DNA of 64,000 nt from Shewanella psychrophila (GCF_002005305.1 NZ_CP014782.1:2852001-2916000), one strand, 5' to 3'; shown: positions 46,027-55,686, numbered from the stretch's first letter. Numbers and translations: made by a program. The notes: a model not told the origin generated them from the letters alone.

Positions 46027-46047
46027 GCAGTTGTATGGTACAACTGC
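46027..46047 (+). promoter_or_regulatory. Hairpin in the lpp 5' leader
   Basis: A perfect 9-bp stem GCAGTTGTA/TACAACTGC with a TGG loop ends 36 bp before the lpp ATG. CATAAT at about 46012-46017 is a possible -10 just upstream, which would place the hairpin at the very 5' end of the mRNA, where it could stabilise this very abundant transcript. Confidence 0.55.
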
Positions 46048-46083
46048 TTCATATCTATCCAACCTATTTAAAGGGATTTCCCA

Positions 46084-46350
46084 ATGAACAAAAAAGTACT
46101 GATGATTGCTGGTGTAGCAATGACTGCCCTACTAGGTGGCTGTGCAAACACTACTGCTCTAGAAGAAAGCATTTCTAACCTAGGTAACAAGGTTGATCAA
46201 CTATCTTCTGAAGTTAGCTCTCTGAAGTCTGAGCAAGGTGCTCTTTCTGCAGACGTTAAAGATGCAAAATCGGCTGCTATGGATGCACAAGCTGAAGCTA
46301 AGCGCGCTAACGATCGCATCGACAACGTTGCTTCTTCTTACAAGAAGTAA
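46084..46350 (+). CDS. lpp: Major outer-membrane (Braun-type) lipoprotein
   Basis: 88 residues. A lipoprotein signal with lipobox LLGGC is followed by an uninterrupted heptad-repeat coiled coil (SISNLGNKVDQLSSEVSSLK, ADVKDAKSAAMDAQAEAKRA) and a C-terminal Lys pair (SSYKK). It trimerises and links the outer membrane to peptidoglycan through the final lysine. The attaching enzyme is an L,D-transpeptidase, and one is encoded just downstream on the other strand. AAGGGATTT precedes the ATG. Confidence 0.9.
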   Translation: MNKKVLMIAGVAMTALLGGCANTTALEESISNLGNKVDQLSSEVSSLKSEQGALSADVKDAKSAAMDAQAEAKRANDRIDNVASSYKK

Positions 46351-46359
46351 TTTGTCTGT

Positions 46360-46385
46360 ATCGGCAACACATATGTGTTGCCGAT
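46360..46385 (+). terminator. Terminator of lpp
   Basis: ATCGGCAACACATATGTGTTGCCGAT is a perfect palindrome starting 10 bp after the lpp stop; the T-run after it is weak. Confidence 0.75.
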
Positions 46386-46430
46386 ATGTTCTCCCCCTTT
46401 CTAAGCTAAATCTCCCTACACAAGTTCAAG

Positions 46431-46455
46431 TAGCTGTAAGCTGTAAGCTGTAAGC
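46431..46455 (+). repeat. Heptanucleotide array, about three TAAGCTG units
   Basis: TAGCTG followed by TAAGCTG TAAGCTG TAAGC lies between the lpp and transpeptidase terminators. It has the same 7-bp period and TAAG core as the larger array at 51447. Confidence 0.75.
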
Positions 46456-46565
46456 ACCAGTAAAACTGAACATCAGTAAGATGAAGTTCATTCACCTACT
46501 TCTTATCACTTAAAACTTATCACTTTTATCCCTCAGCTTATTAGTTTCTATAAATCGTACCCACA

Positions 46566-46590
46566 AAAAAAGCGCCCACTGGGGACGCCT
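46566..46590 (-). terminator. Terminator of the L,D-transpeptidase gene
   Basis: On the minus strand a GCGTCCC/GGGCGC stem with a CAGT loop is followed by seven T residues. Confidence 0.75.
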
Positions 46591-46708
46591 CTTCACACTG
46601 ACCTGCTCATGTTAATACCAATCGATGTAATTGGCCTTCCTAGTCACTAGCAACACCTAGCTCTAACCTAGTACCTTCTGTAAAATCTAGTACCTTCAAA
46701 CACCATCT

Positions 46709-47611
46709 CTAAAGCGTTATATTCACTGGCAGACCATTCTGAGTCATTAGTGCATCGTTAGCCTTGAAACTGTCTATATCGTCCTGGCTAATGAACTTGA
46801 CGATGTTAGCACTCATGCTCACGACTTTCTCTTGCTGCATCTCTAACTCAGATTTAGACAGGGCAGAATGTACCTCTATGATATGGCGACCATCGGGCTC
46901 GGTAGAGATCTTAACCGTTTGATTAATCACCCGAACAGGATCGCCGTATTTAGTCTGATTAAACAACCATTCGATATCATCTGGGTTGAGACGTACACAA
47001 CCTGAGCTAACACGCATGCCGATACCAAAATCTTTGTTAGTACCATGGATCAGGTAGCTGCCATCACCATAAGAAAGCTGCATTGCGTAATTACCCAATG
47101 GGTTATCCGGTCCTGCTTGCACTATGGCAGGAAGCACTTCACCACGCTCCAGGTGATCTTTGCGAATACTTGCCGGAGGCGTCCAACTTGGGTTAGGAAT
47201 TCTGGCCTTAATCTTAGTGACCATTTCAGGAGTTTCACGACCTATACGGCCAATCCCAACGGGAAAGACATGAACTTGCTTACCGTTCTTAGGAAAATAG
47301 TAGAGCCTCAATTCCGGTAAATTAAGCACGATTCCTTTTCTTGGCACATCCGGTAGCAACATTTGAGTCGGGATTATGAGTTTAATCCCTGGAGTCGGTA
47401 AAAATGGGTCCACACCAGGATTTGACTCCATCAATTCCAAAATACCAACATTATACTGTTTGGAAATCGTCTGAAAAAAGTCCCCCTTCTGTACCACATG
47501 CTCCTGAAGTTCACCAATGAGACGACTGCCCTTTTCTGGCAGATCATAAACGTTGGCCATACTGATGGCTGGAATTACACTTAAGATGAACAACAGCAAT
47601 ATTCTCATCAT
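46709..47611 (-). CDS. L,D-transpeptidase with LysM domain (YkuD family)
   Basis: 300 residues with a signal peptide (ILLLFILSVIPAISMA). A LysM domain (VVQKGDFFQTISKQYNVG) is followed by the YkuD catalytic domain with HGTNKDFGIGMRVSSGCVRL, where the His and Cys are the active-site pair. It matches the ErfK/YbiS/YcfS/YnhG group, which either attach Braun lipoprotein to peptidoglycan or form 3-3 crosslinks. The nearby lpp gene favours the first role (inference). Confidence 0.92.
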   Translation of the reverse strand: MMRILLLFILSVIPAISMANVYDLPEKGSRLIGELQEHVVQKGDFFQTISKQYNVGILELMESNPGVDPFLPTPGIKLIIPTQMLLPDVPRKGIVLNLPELRLYYFPKNGKQVHVFPVGIGRIGRETPEMVTKIKARIPNPSWTPPASIRKDHLERGEVLPAIVQAGPDNPLGNYAMQLSYGDGSYLIHGTNKDFGIGMRVSSGCVRLNPDDIEWLFNQTKYGDPVRVINQTVKISTEPDGRHIIEVHSALSKSELEMQQEKVVSMSANIVKFISQDDIDSFKANDALMTQNGLPVNITL

Positions 47612-47812
47612 AGGTATCTCTATTTCCTTTTTATTCTCTACTATCGAATCTGACGACTGCTAATACCAATCAATATAAATACCAGCAGATAACTCAAACA
47701 CAAATATTCAGCTTAAATATTAACCTCAGTCGTCACTAAATCCTAGCCCTATCGAATACAAAGCGAGGATAAAATAAAACCATTCAGCCGAGGTTAACTT
47801 CAAGCTATAACG

Positions 47813-48733
47813 TTATACTTTCTTCGATAGGGTGACAATAAAGTCAATCTCTAACCCTTCGAAGTTGCCAGAGGCTATCTTCTTGCGCACCTTATCATTA
47901 GCCCGCCACGCATAAGGCGTCATTTCTAGCAGCGTCAAGGCTTGCTCGCCGTCTGCATTTAGTTTAAATGTCACTCTCTGAGTGTCTAATAATTCAAGCC
48001 CACTCACTTGAGTCGATTGCACTTCCTTCTCTTTCATATCTGGGTAGATATACCCTTTTAACTGCCATAGGTGCCGTGGAGCGGGAGAGACCTGCAATAA
48101 GTAACCGGCTTGCTTGAGGACACGTAGCGGCTCCTTTCCTTTGAGTTGCTTATCGATTAGCGTCACTAAGTCGAAGCTGGCGTCTGCGAAAGGAAGCGTC
48201 CTCAGGCTACTTACAATCAAGGTACTTTTTTCTGCTGGTTCAGGATTACTACCAGAGTCACTACTAGCATCGCTGCCAGTGCCTGTTGCATTATCAGAGT
48301 CCACTTCAGAATCGATCTTCGCTGCTGAGAAGAGTGCATTCTCAGCCTCGTTGATCCCATGCTGCACCAGATTTAGCTCGGCTTGCTTGAGCGGCTCATT
48401 AAGTGCCGACTTTATCGCCCTGAGATAGTAACCTTCGCCACAATCATAATCCAGATGCGCAATAGCACCTTCAGACGCCATATGCACGAGTTCAGGTTTA
48501 AGCATTTCTGTTATCCTCTCGACAAGAGGAGAAAATACACCGGATTCGAGTAAAAAACGTTTACCCCTCATCACCTGCCTAGAATCTAGCTTAGGCTTTT
48601 TAGCCAGGCTAAATATCCAGTATCCTTTATCACTTTTATCGAAATGATGCTTATTGCTACAGTGTAAACCTTGGGATTCAAGATGGATCAGCAGAGGCTG
48701 GTTACACACAGGGCATAGATAAATACTTTTCAT
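47813..48733 (-). CDS. rlmA: 23S rRNA (guanine-N1)-methyltransferase, RlmA-like
   Basis: 306 residues. An N-terminal zinc finger (CPVC at 7-10, then C25 and H29/H30 in LHCSNKHHFD) is followed by MRGKRFLLESGVF and the SAM site HLDYDCGEGYY, the family's LGCGEGYY with an altered first half. RlmA methylates G745 of 23S rRNA. The E. coli enzyme is about 270 residues; this one carries an extra Asp/Ser/Gly-rich low-complexity insert at about 138-170 (SDNATGTGSDASSDSGSN), between the SAM motif and the LPFADASFDLV strand. The C-terminal PRHLWQLKG motif is kept, so activity is likely. Confidence 0.82.
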   Translation of the reverse strand: MKSIYLCPVCNQPLLIHLESQGLHCSNKHHFDKSDKGYWIFSLAKKPKLDSRQVMRGKRFLLESGVFSPLVERITEMLKPELVHMASEGAIAHLDYDCGEGYYLRAIKSALNEPLKQAELNLVQHGINEAENALFSAAKIDSEVDSDNATGTGSDASSDSGSNPEPAEKSTLIVSSLRTLPFADASFDLVTLIDKQLKGKEPLRVLKQAGYLLQVSPAPRHLWQLKGYIYPDMKEKEVQSTQVSGLELLDTQRVTFKLNADGEQALTLLEMTPYAWRANDKVRKKIASGNFEGLEIDFIVTLSKKV

Positions 48734-48795
48734 AATGTCTCTTTAACAATGAAGATGAGACTTCCTGTAGCCCAAGAAGTCACACCTTGTAAAAA

Positions 48796-49596
48796 TTAGG
48801 CGAATATAAATACACACAAGAGTGCGCCCAGTGCTAGACGATAGACGACGAAGGGAGTCATTCCAATCCTGCTGACCAGCTTTAAAAACACATGGATACA
48901 AGCATAAGCGGCAAGGAAAGAGACGATAATACCCAGAGTTAGGGCCTGATAATCTATAGCCTCACCACTGGATATCAGATCTTTAGTGACCAATATTGCC
49001 GCCCCTAAACTGATTGGTACCGACATAAGAAATGAGAAACGCGCCGCGGCCTCACGTCCTAAACCCAGCATCAAGGCAGCCGTGATGGTAGCACCGGAGC
49101 GAGATGTACCGGGGATCAACGCCATGGCCTGAGCCAGACCTATTATTAATGCCTTCTTCCAACCCACTTGAAACTCGGTCAGCCCCTGGCGGGTCATTCT
49201 ATCGGCCCACCACAGCAAGAGACCGAACACGATAGTGGTCGTTGCCACCACTTCAATATTTCTCAGATGGGTTTCGATAAAACCTTTTGCGGTGAAGCCA
49301 ACGATGACAGCCGGAATCGTCGCGAGTATGATCCACCAAGCCAGCTTACTTTCATCATTATGCTCCCCCTTGGTCATGCTGCCGCCCCAGGCAATAAACA
49401 TGGACCACAACTCACGTCTGAAATAGATAATAACGGCGCACAATGAACCTGTGTTGACGGCAACATCGAATGATAAGCCCTGATCTTCCCAACCCAGCAG
49501 TTGTGCAGGCAAGATAAGATGCGCCGAGCTTGAGATTGGTAAAAATTCGGTCAAGCCCTGAATTAAGGCTAATACTATGACCTGAAATGTGTCCAT
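48796..49596 (-). CDS. uppP: Undecaprenyl-diphosphatase UppP (BacA)
   Basis: 266 residues and about eight membrane helices. It recycles the cell-wall lipid carrier by dephosphorylating undecaprenyl diphosphate and can give bacitracin resistance. Both catalytic signatures are present: GLTEFLPISSSAHLI near the N-terminus and PGTSRSGATITAAL in the middle. It lies 80 bp downstream of folK on the same strand, probably a separate or loosely linked unit. Confidence 0.96.
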   Translation of the reverse strand: MDTFQVIVLALIQGLTEFLPISSSAHLILPAQLLGWEDQGLSFDVAVNTGSLCAVIIYFRRELWSMFIAWGGSMTKGEHNDESKLAWWIILATIPAVIVGFTAKGFIETHLRNIEVVATTTIVFGLLLWWADRMTRQGLTEFQVGWKKALIIGLAQAMALIPGTSRSGATITAALMLGLGREAAARFSFLMSVPISLGAAILVTKDLISSGEAIDYQALTLGIIVSFLAAYACIHVFLKLVSRIGMTPFVVYRLALGALLCVFIFA

Positions 49597-49676
49597 GCAT
49601 ATTTCCTGTTAAATGAATCTAAACTTAGTACTTAATCTGTATTTAGATGAGAGCCTAGATTTGCACTTAGAATGAG

Positions 49677-50198
49677 TTAAGAGTTGAGGCTTTCATCTGC
49701 AAGAGCCGGAGCCCAGGAAAATGGGATTGGCCAAAGCCTTTGCTGAGTTTTATCGTATTCATCCCACAGGGTTTGATAGCGAATATTCACCAAAGGATGG
49801 GGTAAATCAGGTGCAAGTTCCGCCATAGGCCATAGAACAAAGGCATTGGTTAAGATTTCAGCCCTTGGAAGTTCTACGGGCTCGAGAATGACTCGGTCAT
49901 CATAGAGCAAGAGGTCAAGATCCAATGTTCTGGAGGCAAACTTTTTAGCCCCTACCAGACGCCCATTGTCTTGCTCAATTTTCTTAAACAAGGACACTAG
50001 CTCACTGATACTCAAATCGGTATCGACACCAACCACCATATTTAAAAAGTTACTGCCTTCAAATCCAACGGCTTCGCTTTCGTATACAGAGGAGAGCAAG
50101 AGCTTACCAAAATGATCGTTCAGCTCACTTAATCCAGACTTAAGGTAACGCTCAGGCTCAATATTACTGCCTAAGCTGATATAGACACGAGATAACAT
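49677..50198 (-). CDS. folK: 2-amino-4-hydroxy-6-hydroxymethyldihydropteridine pyrophosphokinase
   Basis: 173 residues. It transfers pyrophosphate to the pterin in folate synthesis. Family motifs are VYISLGSNIEPERYL, SSVYESEAVGF, and the signature with paired aspartates ASRTLDLDLLLYDD. It follows folB with no gap (folB ends at 50199), so consecutive pathway steps are co-expressed. The C-terminal 25 residues are an extension beyond the roughly 160-residue E. coli protein. Confidence 0.94.
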   Translation of the reverse strand: MLSRVYISLGSNIEPERYLKSGLSELNDHFGKLLLSSVYESEAVGFEGSNFLNMVVGVDTDLSISELVSLFKKIEQDNGRLVGAKKFASRTLDLDLLLYDDRVILEPVELPRAEILTNAFVLWPMAELAPDLPHPLVNIRYQTLWDEYDKTQQRLWPIPFSWAPALADESLNS

Positions 50199-50552
50199 CT
50201 AACAATAACCTCTCTCAATTTCGACACCAACGGCAGCAGCGCAAGGCACAGCCCCCGGTTTCATCACAGTGACTTTGACCTGAGGCACATCAAACTCATC
50301 CATTAAACAAGTCGCGATCATCTCGGCTACGGTTTCGATGAGTTCAATTGGCTTTTCAGTTATTAAGGCGACTAAACGATTCGATACCGTCTCATAACAC
50401 AAGGCATACTGATAATCATCGGTATCCGCGGCGGGCTTGTTATCCCAAGCCATATCCAAATCGATCAACAAGTTCTGATGGATCTTTTTTTCCCACTCAT
50501 AGATCCCGATAACAGTTTCTATTTTTAACTGTCGTATTAATACTCTGTCCAT
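50199..50552 (-). CDS. folB: Dihydroneopterin aldolase
   Basis: 117 residues from the ATG at 50552, which has GGAGAG upstream; the frame extends ten codons further with no support. It cleaves or epimerises dihydroneopterin one step before FolK. Motifs are IRQLKIETVIGIYEWE, CYETVSNRLVALI with the IELIETVAEMIA helix, and VTVMKPGAVPCA with the conserved Lys and Pro. First gene of a folB-folK pair. Confidence 0.94.
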   Translation of the reverse strand: MDRVLIRQLKIETVIGIYEWEKKIHQNLLIDLDMAWDNKPAADTDDYQYALCYETVSNRLVALITEKPIELIETVAEMIATCLMDEFDVPQVKVTVMKPGAVPCAAAVGVEIERGYC

Positions 50553-50834
50553 GATCTCTCCAAAACCAGACTCGCTCTTCATCGATGAGGCTCATTTGCG
50601 CCACCCGCCTAAGAGGTCTGATAAGCGTTAACGGATAAAAAAGATATAATACAAATCTTATCTATTAATTTGCTAAATGCCTCTTTCTAACGATACAAAT
50701 CCCAAGTAGGATAAGGCGCTGTAGAAGGATTTTACCTTTCAGGCAAAGCAGATAAAATAGAAACTTGTAATTATGCCTTGGCACTGATAAATATTGTGGC
50801 GCGATGATACCTTAAGACGGATAAGGAAACCAAT

Positions 50835-51567
<733 letters not shown>

Positions 51568-51595
51568 GCAAGCCTAAGCTAAACCTCCAAACATA

Positions 51596-51633
51596 AAAAA
51601 ACACCTGTTTGCAACTGCAAACCAGGTGTTTTT
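51596..51633. terminator. Bidirectional terminator between plsY and tsaD
   Basis: AACACCTG...TTTGC/GCAAA...CAGGTGTT stem around AACT, with A-run and T-run flanks. It sits between two heptamer tracts. Confidence 0.9.
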
Positions 51634-51684
51634 ATTACTTGCCACTTATCGCTTAAAACTTACAGCTCCTAGCTTAGAACTTAT

Positions 51685-51723
51685 AGCTTACGGCTTATGG
51701 CTTATGGCTTATGGCTTATGGCT
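51685..51723 (+). repeat. Heptanucleotide array, GGCTTAT units
   Basis: Four perfect GGCTTAT units (51692-51719) follow a looser run of CTTA-containing heptads from about 51645. On the minus strand the unit is TAAGCCA, the same TAAG core as the arrays at 46431 and 51447. It ends just before the tsaD stop. Confidence 0.85.
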
Positions 51724-51726
51724 CTC

Positions 51727-52740
51727 CTATAGCGGAGGCAGTGAGTCTAAGGACCAACGCGGCATACCTTTGACACCTAAATCCTCTGTTTGACCAGCCT
51801 TAAGCCTTTGCAAACCGGCATAGGCGATCATCGCACCATTATCTGTACAGAACTCGCCTCTGGGATAGAAGACTTCTCCGCCTAACTTTTGCATCATCTC
51901 AGCCAGTGAGCCGCGCAAACGAGAATTAGCACTCACTCCTCCAGCAATCACTAAGCGACTATAGCCTGTTTGTTTAAGCGCACGACGACACTTGATAGCG
52001 AGCGTATCAACAACCGCCTCCTCGAAAGCCAATGCAATATTAGCTCGGGTCTGCTCATCATCAGGCTCGCTGGCAATCGTATTGGCGGCAAAGGTCTTCA
52101 AACCAGAAAAGCTGAAATTGAGCCCAGGCTTATCCGTCATAGGCCGAGGAAAACGATAGTGGCCTGTTTCACCTTTAGCGGCTAACTTAGCGAGTCTTGG
52201 CCCACCAGGATAATCGAGCCCCATAAGTTTAGCCGTTTTATCGAATGCTTCACCTGCTGCATCATCAACTGACTCGCCAAGCACTTCATATTGACCAATG
52301 CCTTCGACGGCCACCATCATAGAGTGTCCGCCAGATACTAACAGCGCAAGAAAAGGAAACTCGGGCACATTATCCTCTAACATAGGCGCTAAGAGATGGC
52401 CTTCCATATGATGCACGCCAACGGCTGGCTTACTCCATGAATAGGCTAATGAGCGTCCCACACAGGCACCGACTAACAAGGCTCCGACCAAACCAGGACC
52501 TGTGGTATAAGCAACACCATCGATATCATCGATTCCACAGTTAGCATCGGCAAGAGCTTGTTTGATTAAGGGCACAACCTTTCTAACATGATCTCGAGAT
52601 GCAAGTTCGGGTACAACCCCACCGTAATCGGCATGGAGTTTTACCTGGCTATATAATGTGTGAGATAACAAGCCTAGCTCATCATCATAAACGGCTATTC
52701 CTGTTTCGTCGCAAGATGTTTCAATACCTAAAACCCGCAT
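51727..52740 (-). CDS. tsaD: tRNA N6-adenosine threonylcarbamoyltransferase TsaD
   Basis: 337 residues (older names Gcp, YgjD). It makes the t6A modification at position 37 of ANN-decoding tRNAs. The metal site HHMEGHLLAP is present, along with LGIETSCDETGIAVYD at the N-terminus, the nucleotide-site GLKTFAANT and the VIAGGVSANSRLR motif. It is divergent from rpsU, the usual gammaproteobacterial arrangement. Confidence 0.96.
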   Translation of the reverse strand: MRVLGIETSCDETGIAVYDDELGLLSHTLYSQVKLHADYGGVVPELASRDHVRKVVPLIKQALADANCGIDDIDGVAYTTGPGLVGALLVGACVGRSLAYSWSKPAVGVHHMEGHLLAPMLEDNVPEFPFLALLVSGGHSMMVAVEGIGQYEVLGESVDDAAGEAFDKTAKLMGLDYPGGPRLAKLAAKGETGHYRFPRPMTDKPGLNFSFSGLKTFAANTIASEPDDEQTRANIALAFEEAVVDTLAIKCRRALKQTGYSRLVIAGGVSANSRLRGSLAEMMQKLGGEVFYPRGEFCTDNGAMIAYAGLQRLKAGQTEDLGVKGMPRWSLDSLPPL

Positions 52741-53058
52741 CGTATCCCGTCAAAGTGTCATAAAAGGCTGCTAATTCTACCTGCTGTGCTTTAATTATAC
52801 CAATAGACTTGTTGCTGATTTAGGGTCTCCCGACAATTGAACCTATTACAGCAATAATTACTGCACACAGGCGGAATAACCCGAACACGGGATAGCCGAG
52901 CCCTAAAATAGGATACTTAGGGTGAAAGGATCTAGAATATGATCGCGAAATGTGCTTTACAAACACGCTTAAGTCGGTATAGAATTCCGCACCATTTTTA
53001 AATTAACTTGAGTCTACTAATTGACTCATTACAAACTACACCTAAGGGGTGATGGCGT
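52741..53058. other. tsaD-rpsU divergent region
   Basis: 318 bp. A TTATACCAATAGACTTG motif (about 52796) resembles the TAATACCAAT words elsewhere in the window. The rpsU promoter lies at the right end. CTAAGGGGTGATG before 53059 is the rpsU ribosome site. No gene. Confidence 0.6.
52956..52983 (+). promoter_or_regulatory. Sigma-70 promoter of rpsU operon
   Basis: TTTACA and TATAGA are separated by 16 bp, about 75 bp before the rpsU start. The position and near-consensus boxes fit the main promoter of the operon. Confidence 0.65.
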
Positions 53059-53274
53059 ATGCCAATAATTAAAGTACGCGAAAACGAACCATTTGACGTA
53101 GCTCTACGTCGTTTTAAGCGCTCTTGTGAAAAAGCCGGTATCTTAGCTGATGTTCGCGCTCGTGAGTTCTACGAGAAGCCAACTACTGCACGTAAGCGTG
53201 CTAAAGCCGCTGCAATTAAGCGTCTTGCTAAGAAGCTTTCTCGCGAAAACGCTCGTCGCGTACGTTTATACTAA
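53059..53274 (+). CDS. rpsU: 30S ribosomal protein S21
   Basis: 71 residues, the standard gammaproteobacterial length. The sequence PIIKVRENEPFDVALRRFKR is the canonical N-terminus, and the very basic C-terminus ends RRVRLY. It is part of the 30S subunit and helps with initiation. First gene of the macromolecular synthesis operon, 6 bp before the yqeY-like gene. Confidence 0.97.
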   Translation: MPIIKVRENEPFDVALRRFKRSCEKAGILADVRAREFYEKPTTARKRAKAAAIKRLAKKLSRENARRVRLY

Positions 53275-53280
53275 TCTATT

Positions 53281-53724
53281 ATGAGCCTAGTTGATCAGCT
53301 AAAAAGCCAGATGAAAGACGCCATGCGTGCCAAAGAAAAGGTACGCTTGGGGACTATCCGTATGGCACTAGCCGCCGTTAAACAGATTGAAGTGGATACC
53401 CGCGAAACTCTGACTGACGACCAAGCTATAGCTGTCTTAACCAAAATGGTTAAACAGCGTCGTGATTCGATTACACAATATAGTGCAGCCGGACGCGACG
53501 AACTAGCAGCAATTGAAGCAGAAGAGATCAAGGTACTTGAAGTCTTCCTGCCTCAGCCTCTTACTGAAGAGGAAATTGCCGTGCTAGTTGATGCAAGCAT
53601 CGAAGAGATGAGCGCATCCTCCATGGCGGATATGGGCAAAGTAATGGGCGCATTAAAACCTAAAGTCTTAGGCAGAGCTGATATGGCGGCAATAGGCGCT
53701 ATAATCAGAGCTAAACTTAAGTAA
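53281..53724 (+). CDS. GatB/YqeY domain protein
   Basis: 147 residues. It matches the YqeY family, which shares the tRNA-binding tail domain of GatB: LKSQMKDAMRAKEKVRLGTI, KQRRDSITQYSAAGRDELA, EVFLPQPLTEEE and MGKVMGALKPKVLGRADM. The exact function is unknown, though a role linked to tRNA is presumed. Insertion between rpsU and dnaG is common in gammaproteobacteria outside the enterics. The ATG follows rpsU by 6 bp. Confidence 0.9.
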   Translation: MSLVDQLKSQMKDAMRAKEKVRLGTIRMALAAVKQIEVDTRETLTDDQAIAVLTKMVKQRRDSITQYSAAGRDELAAIEAEEIKVLEVFLPQPLTEEEIAVLVDASIEEMSASSMADMGKVMGALKPKVLGRADMAAIGAIIRAKLK

Positions 53725-53830
53725 CTTAAGAATAATGCGTAAATAAGCCGTGCTCTTGCGCGGCTTGTTTGTTTGTACTGTTTCAGTTTTAATTTCGCGA
53801 TAATAGCGATAGGCGGCATTTACCAAACTA

Positions 53831-55558
53831 ATGGCGATACCTCGTGATTTTATCAATGAGCTTGTAGCTCGCATCGATATTGTCGATCTGATCGACGCTA
53901 AGGTACCCCTTAAAAAGGCGGGTAAAAACCACTCTGCCTGTTGTCCGTTTCACAGTGAAAAATCACCTTCTTTTACCGTCAGTAGAGATAAGCAGTTCTA
54001 CCACTGTTTCGGCTGTGGTGCTCATGGCAATGTTATCGACTTCGTCATGGAATATGACCGTCTCGACTTTATCGATGCTATAGAAGACCTAGCTGGGCAA
54101 CTGGGCCTCGAAGTACCGAGAGAACAGGGAACGGGTCAGAGACGCGATGAAGGTTTAAGCCGCGATCTGTATCAGTTAATGGAAGAAGCTAGCCGACACT
54201 TTCAGAGCCAGCTTAGACAACATAAAGACAAACAAAAAGTTCTCGATTATCTGGATCATCGAGGCCTATCCGAGAAAGTGATAGAACACTTCAATATCGG
54301 ATTTGCACCAGAAGGATGGGATGGTTTACTCAGCCGCTACCGCCAGAGTCAGGAGTCCCAGGATAAACTACTCACCGCGGGAATGGTGATTGAGAACGAT
54401 AGTGGCAGACGTTACGACCGATTTCGCGACCGGTTAATGTTTCCCATTCGTGACAGACGAGGCCGAGTTATTGGCTTCGGCGGAAGAGTTTTAGGCGATG
54501 GTACCCCAAAGTACTTGAATTCTCCGGAAACGCCCATATTTCATAAGGGCAATGAGCTATACGGACTCTATGAGCTGAAACAGCGCCACCGAGATCCGCA
54601 GCGAGTACTCATAGTCGAAGGCTATATGGACGTAGTCGCACTGGCACAGTTTGACGTCGACTATGCAGTCGCCTCTCTTGGTACCGCAACCACGGCAGAG
54701 CAATTTCAGCTCCTGTTGCGAAGTGCCAAAGAAGTCATCTGTTGTTATGACGGTGACAGAGCCGGGGTAGAAGCCGCATGGCGCGCATTAGAAACAGCAC
54801 TGCCACTGCTCAAACCCGGTAATCAAGTTAAATTTATGTTCCTACCACAAGGTGAAGATCCAGATACTATGGTTCGCCAGGTAGGAAAAGAAGTATTCGA
54901 AAGTCAGATTGATGATGCTACGGCACTGCCCGAGTTTCTTTTCGAGACGTTAGCCAAACGCCATGGCGCTGATAAAGGGACATTGGCCAAGCAAGCCATT
55001 AGTTTGATTGAGAAAGTACAAGACACAGTTCTACAGAGTTTACTGCTGGAAAACCTAGCCTTTAAACTTGGAATGAACGGTGCCGATGAGTTAAGAAGAA
55101 AGTTGGGATTCACCTCTAAAAATCAGAGCCAAACTCTTCAGACTAAAGCGTTAAAAGGACGAGGAACCCCACTGCGATTAGCCATCGCATTGCTAGTACA
55201 ACATCCTATGTTAGGTGAAGGACTGCCGCTGCAGCCAGCACTAAAACACATCAAGATGGCCGGCGTAGATTTGCTGATCCACTTGCTAGACATTACTCGT
55301 GTACAAGTTAAAAACAGCGCACAACTACTTGAACAGTACAGGGATGCTCCACAACTGGGCACCCTAAAAAAACTGACCCGATGGGACCATCAAGTGGCGG
55401 ATGAAAACTTGCAACAAGAGTTTAGAAAGACCCTGGTTTGGCTCAATAATCAATATATTGAGCAGCGATATCAGGAATTGAGTCTAAAACAGAACCATAC
55501 TAAAGAAGAAAGGATCCAGCTAAGCAAGCTGATCGCAGTCATACAAGGGCAAAATTAA
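53831..55558 (+). CDS. dnaG: DNA primase
   Basis: 575 residues. It makes RNA primers for replication. An N-terminal CHC2 zinc finger (CCPFHSEKSPSFTV, then FYHCFGCG) is followed by the catalytic core with FRDRLMFPIRD and GFGGRVLGDGTPKYLNS. The TOPRIM domain has VEGYMDVVAL and CCYDGDRAG acidic residues. The C-terminal helicase-binding domain interacts with DnaB. The second enzyme of the rpsU-dnaG-rpoD operon. Confidence 0.97.
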   Translation: MAIPRDFINELVARIDIVDLIDAKVPLKKAGKNHSACCPFHSEKSPSFTVSRDKQFYHCFGCGAHGNVIDFVMEYDRLDFIDAIEDLAGQLGLEVPREQGTGQRRDEGLSRDLYQLMEEASRHFQSQLRQHKDKQKVLDYLDHRGLSEKVIEHFNIGFAPEGWDGLLSRYRQSQESQDKLLTAGMVIENDSGRRYDRFRDRLMFPIRDRRGRVIGFGGRVLGDGTPKYLNSPETPIFHKGNELYGLYELKQRHRDPQRVLIVEGYMDVVALAQFDVDYAVASLGTATTAEQFQLLLRSAKEVICCYDGDRAGVEAAWRALETALPLLKPGNQVKFMFLPQGEDPDTMVRQVGKEVFESQIDDATALPEFLFETLAKRHGADKGTLAKQAISLIEKVQDTVLQSLLLENLAFKLGMNGADELRRKLGFTSKNQSQTLQTKALKGRGTPLRLAIALLVQHPMLGEGLPLQPALKHIKMAGVDLLIHLLDITRVQVKNSAQLLEQYRDAPQLGTLKKLTRWDHQVADENLQQEFRKTLVWLNNQYIEQRYQELSLKQNHTKEERIQLSKLIAVIQGQN

Positions 55559-55686
55559 GACAGTTTTTGTCTTGAAAATAGGCACTTGGACTAGCACACG
55601 GAAGCGCACAAGGCTATAATTGACGATTTGCGTGGCGATAAATTATTGCCCGTCGTTTTAAACGTTACCCAACTTGGATGATATCT

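Larger units (their letters stand above)
46351..46708. other. Intergenic region between lpp and the L,D-transpeptidase gene
   Basis: 358 bp of convergent spacer. In order it holds the lpp terminator, a heptamer array (46431-46455), several TTATCACTT words (about 46490-46530), a minus-strand terminator (46566-46590) and a TAATACCAATCGATGTAA motif (about 46613). No gene. Confidence 0.6.

Noticed and set aside
50700..50760. Possible glycine-riboswitch-like words before plsY (CTTTCAGGCAAA)
   Set aside because: The rest of the aptamer pattern is missing, and plsY is not a known target.
55561..55620. CTTGAAA as a heat-shock promoter for rpoD
   Set aside because: No CCCAT-type -10 at the right distance; only a TATAAT without a good -35 is seen.
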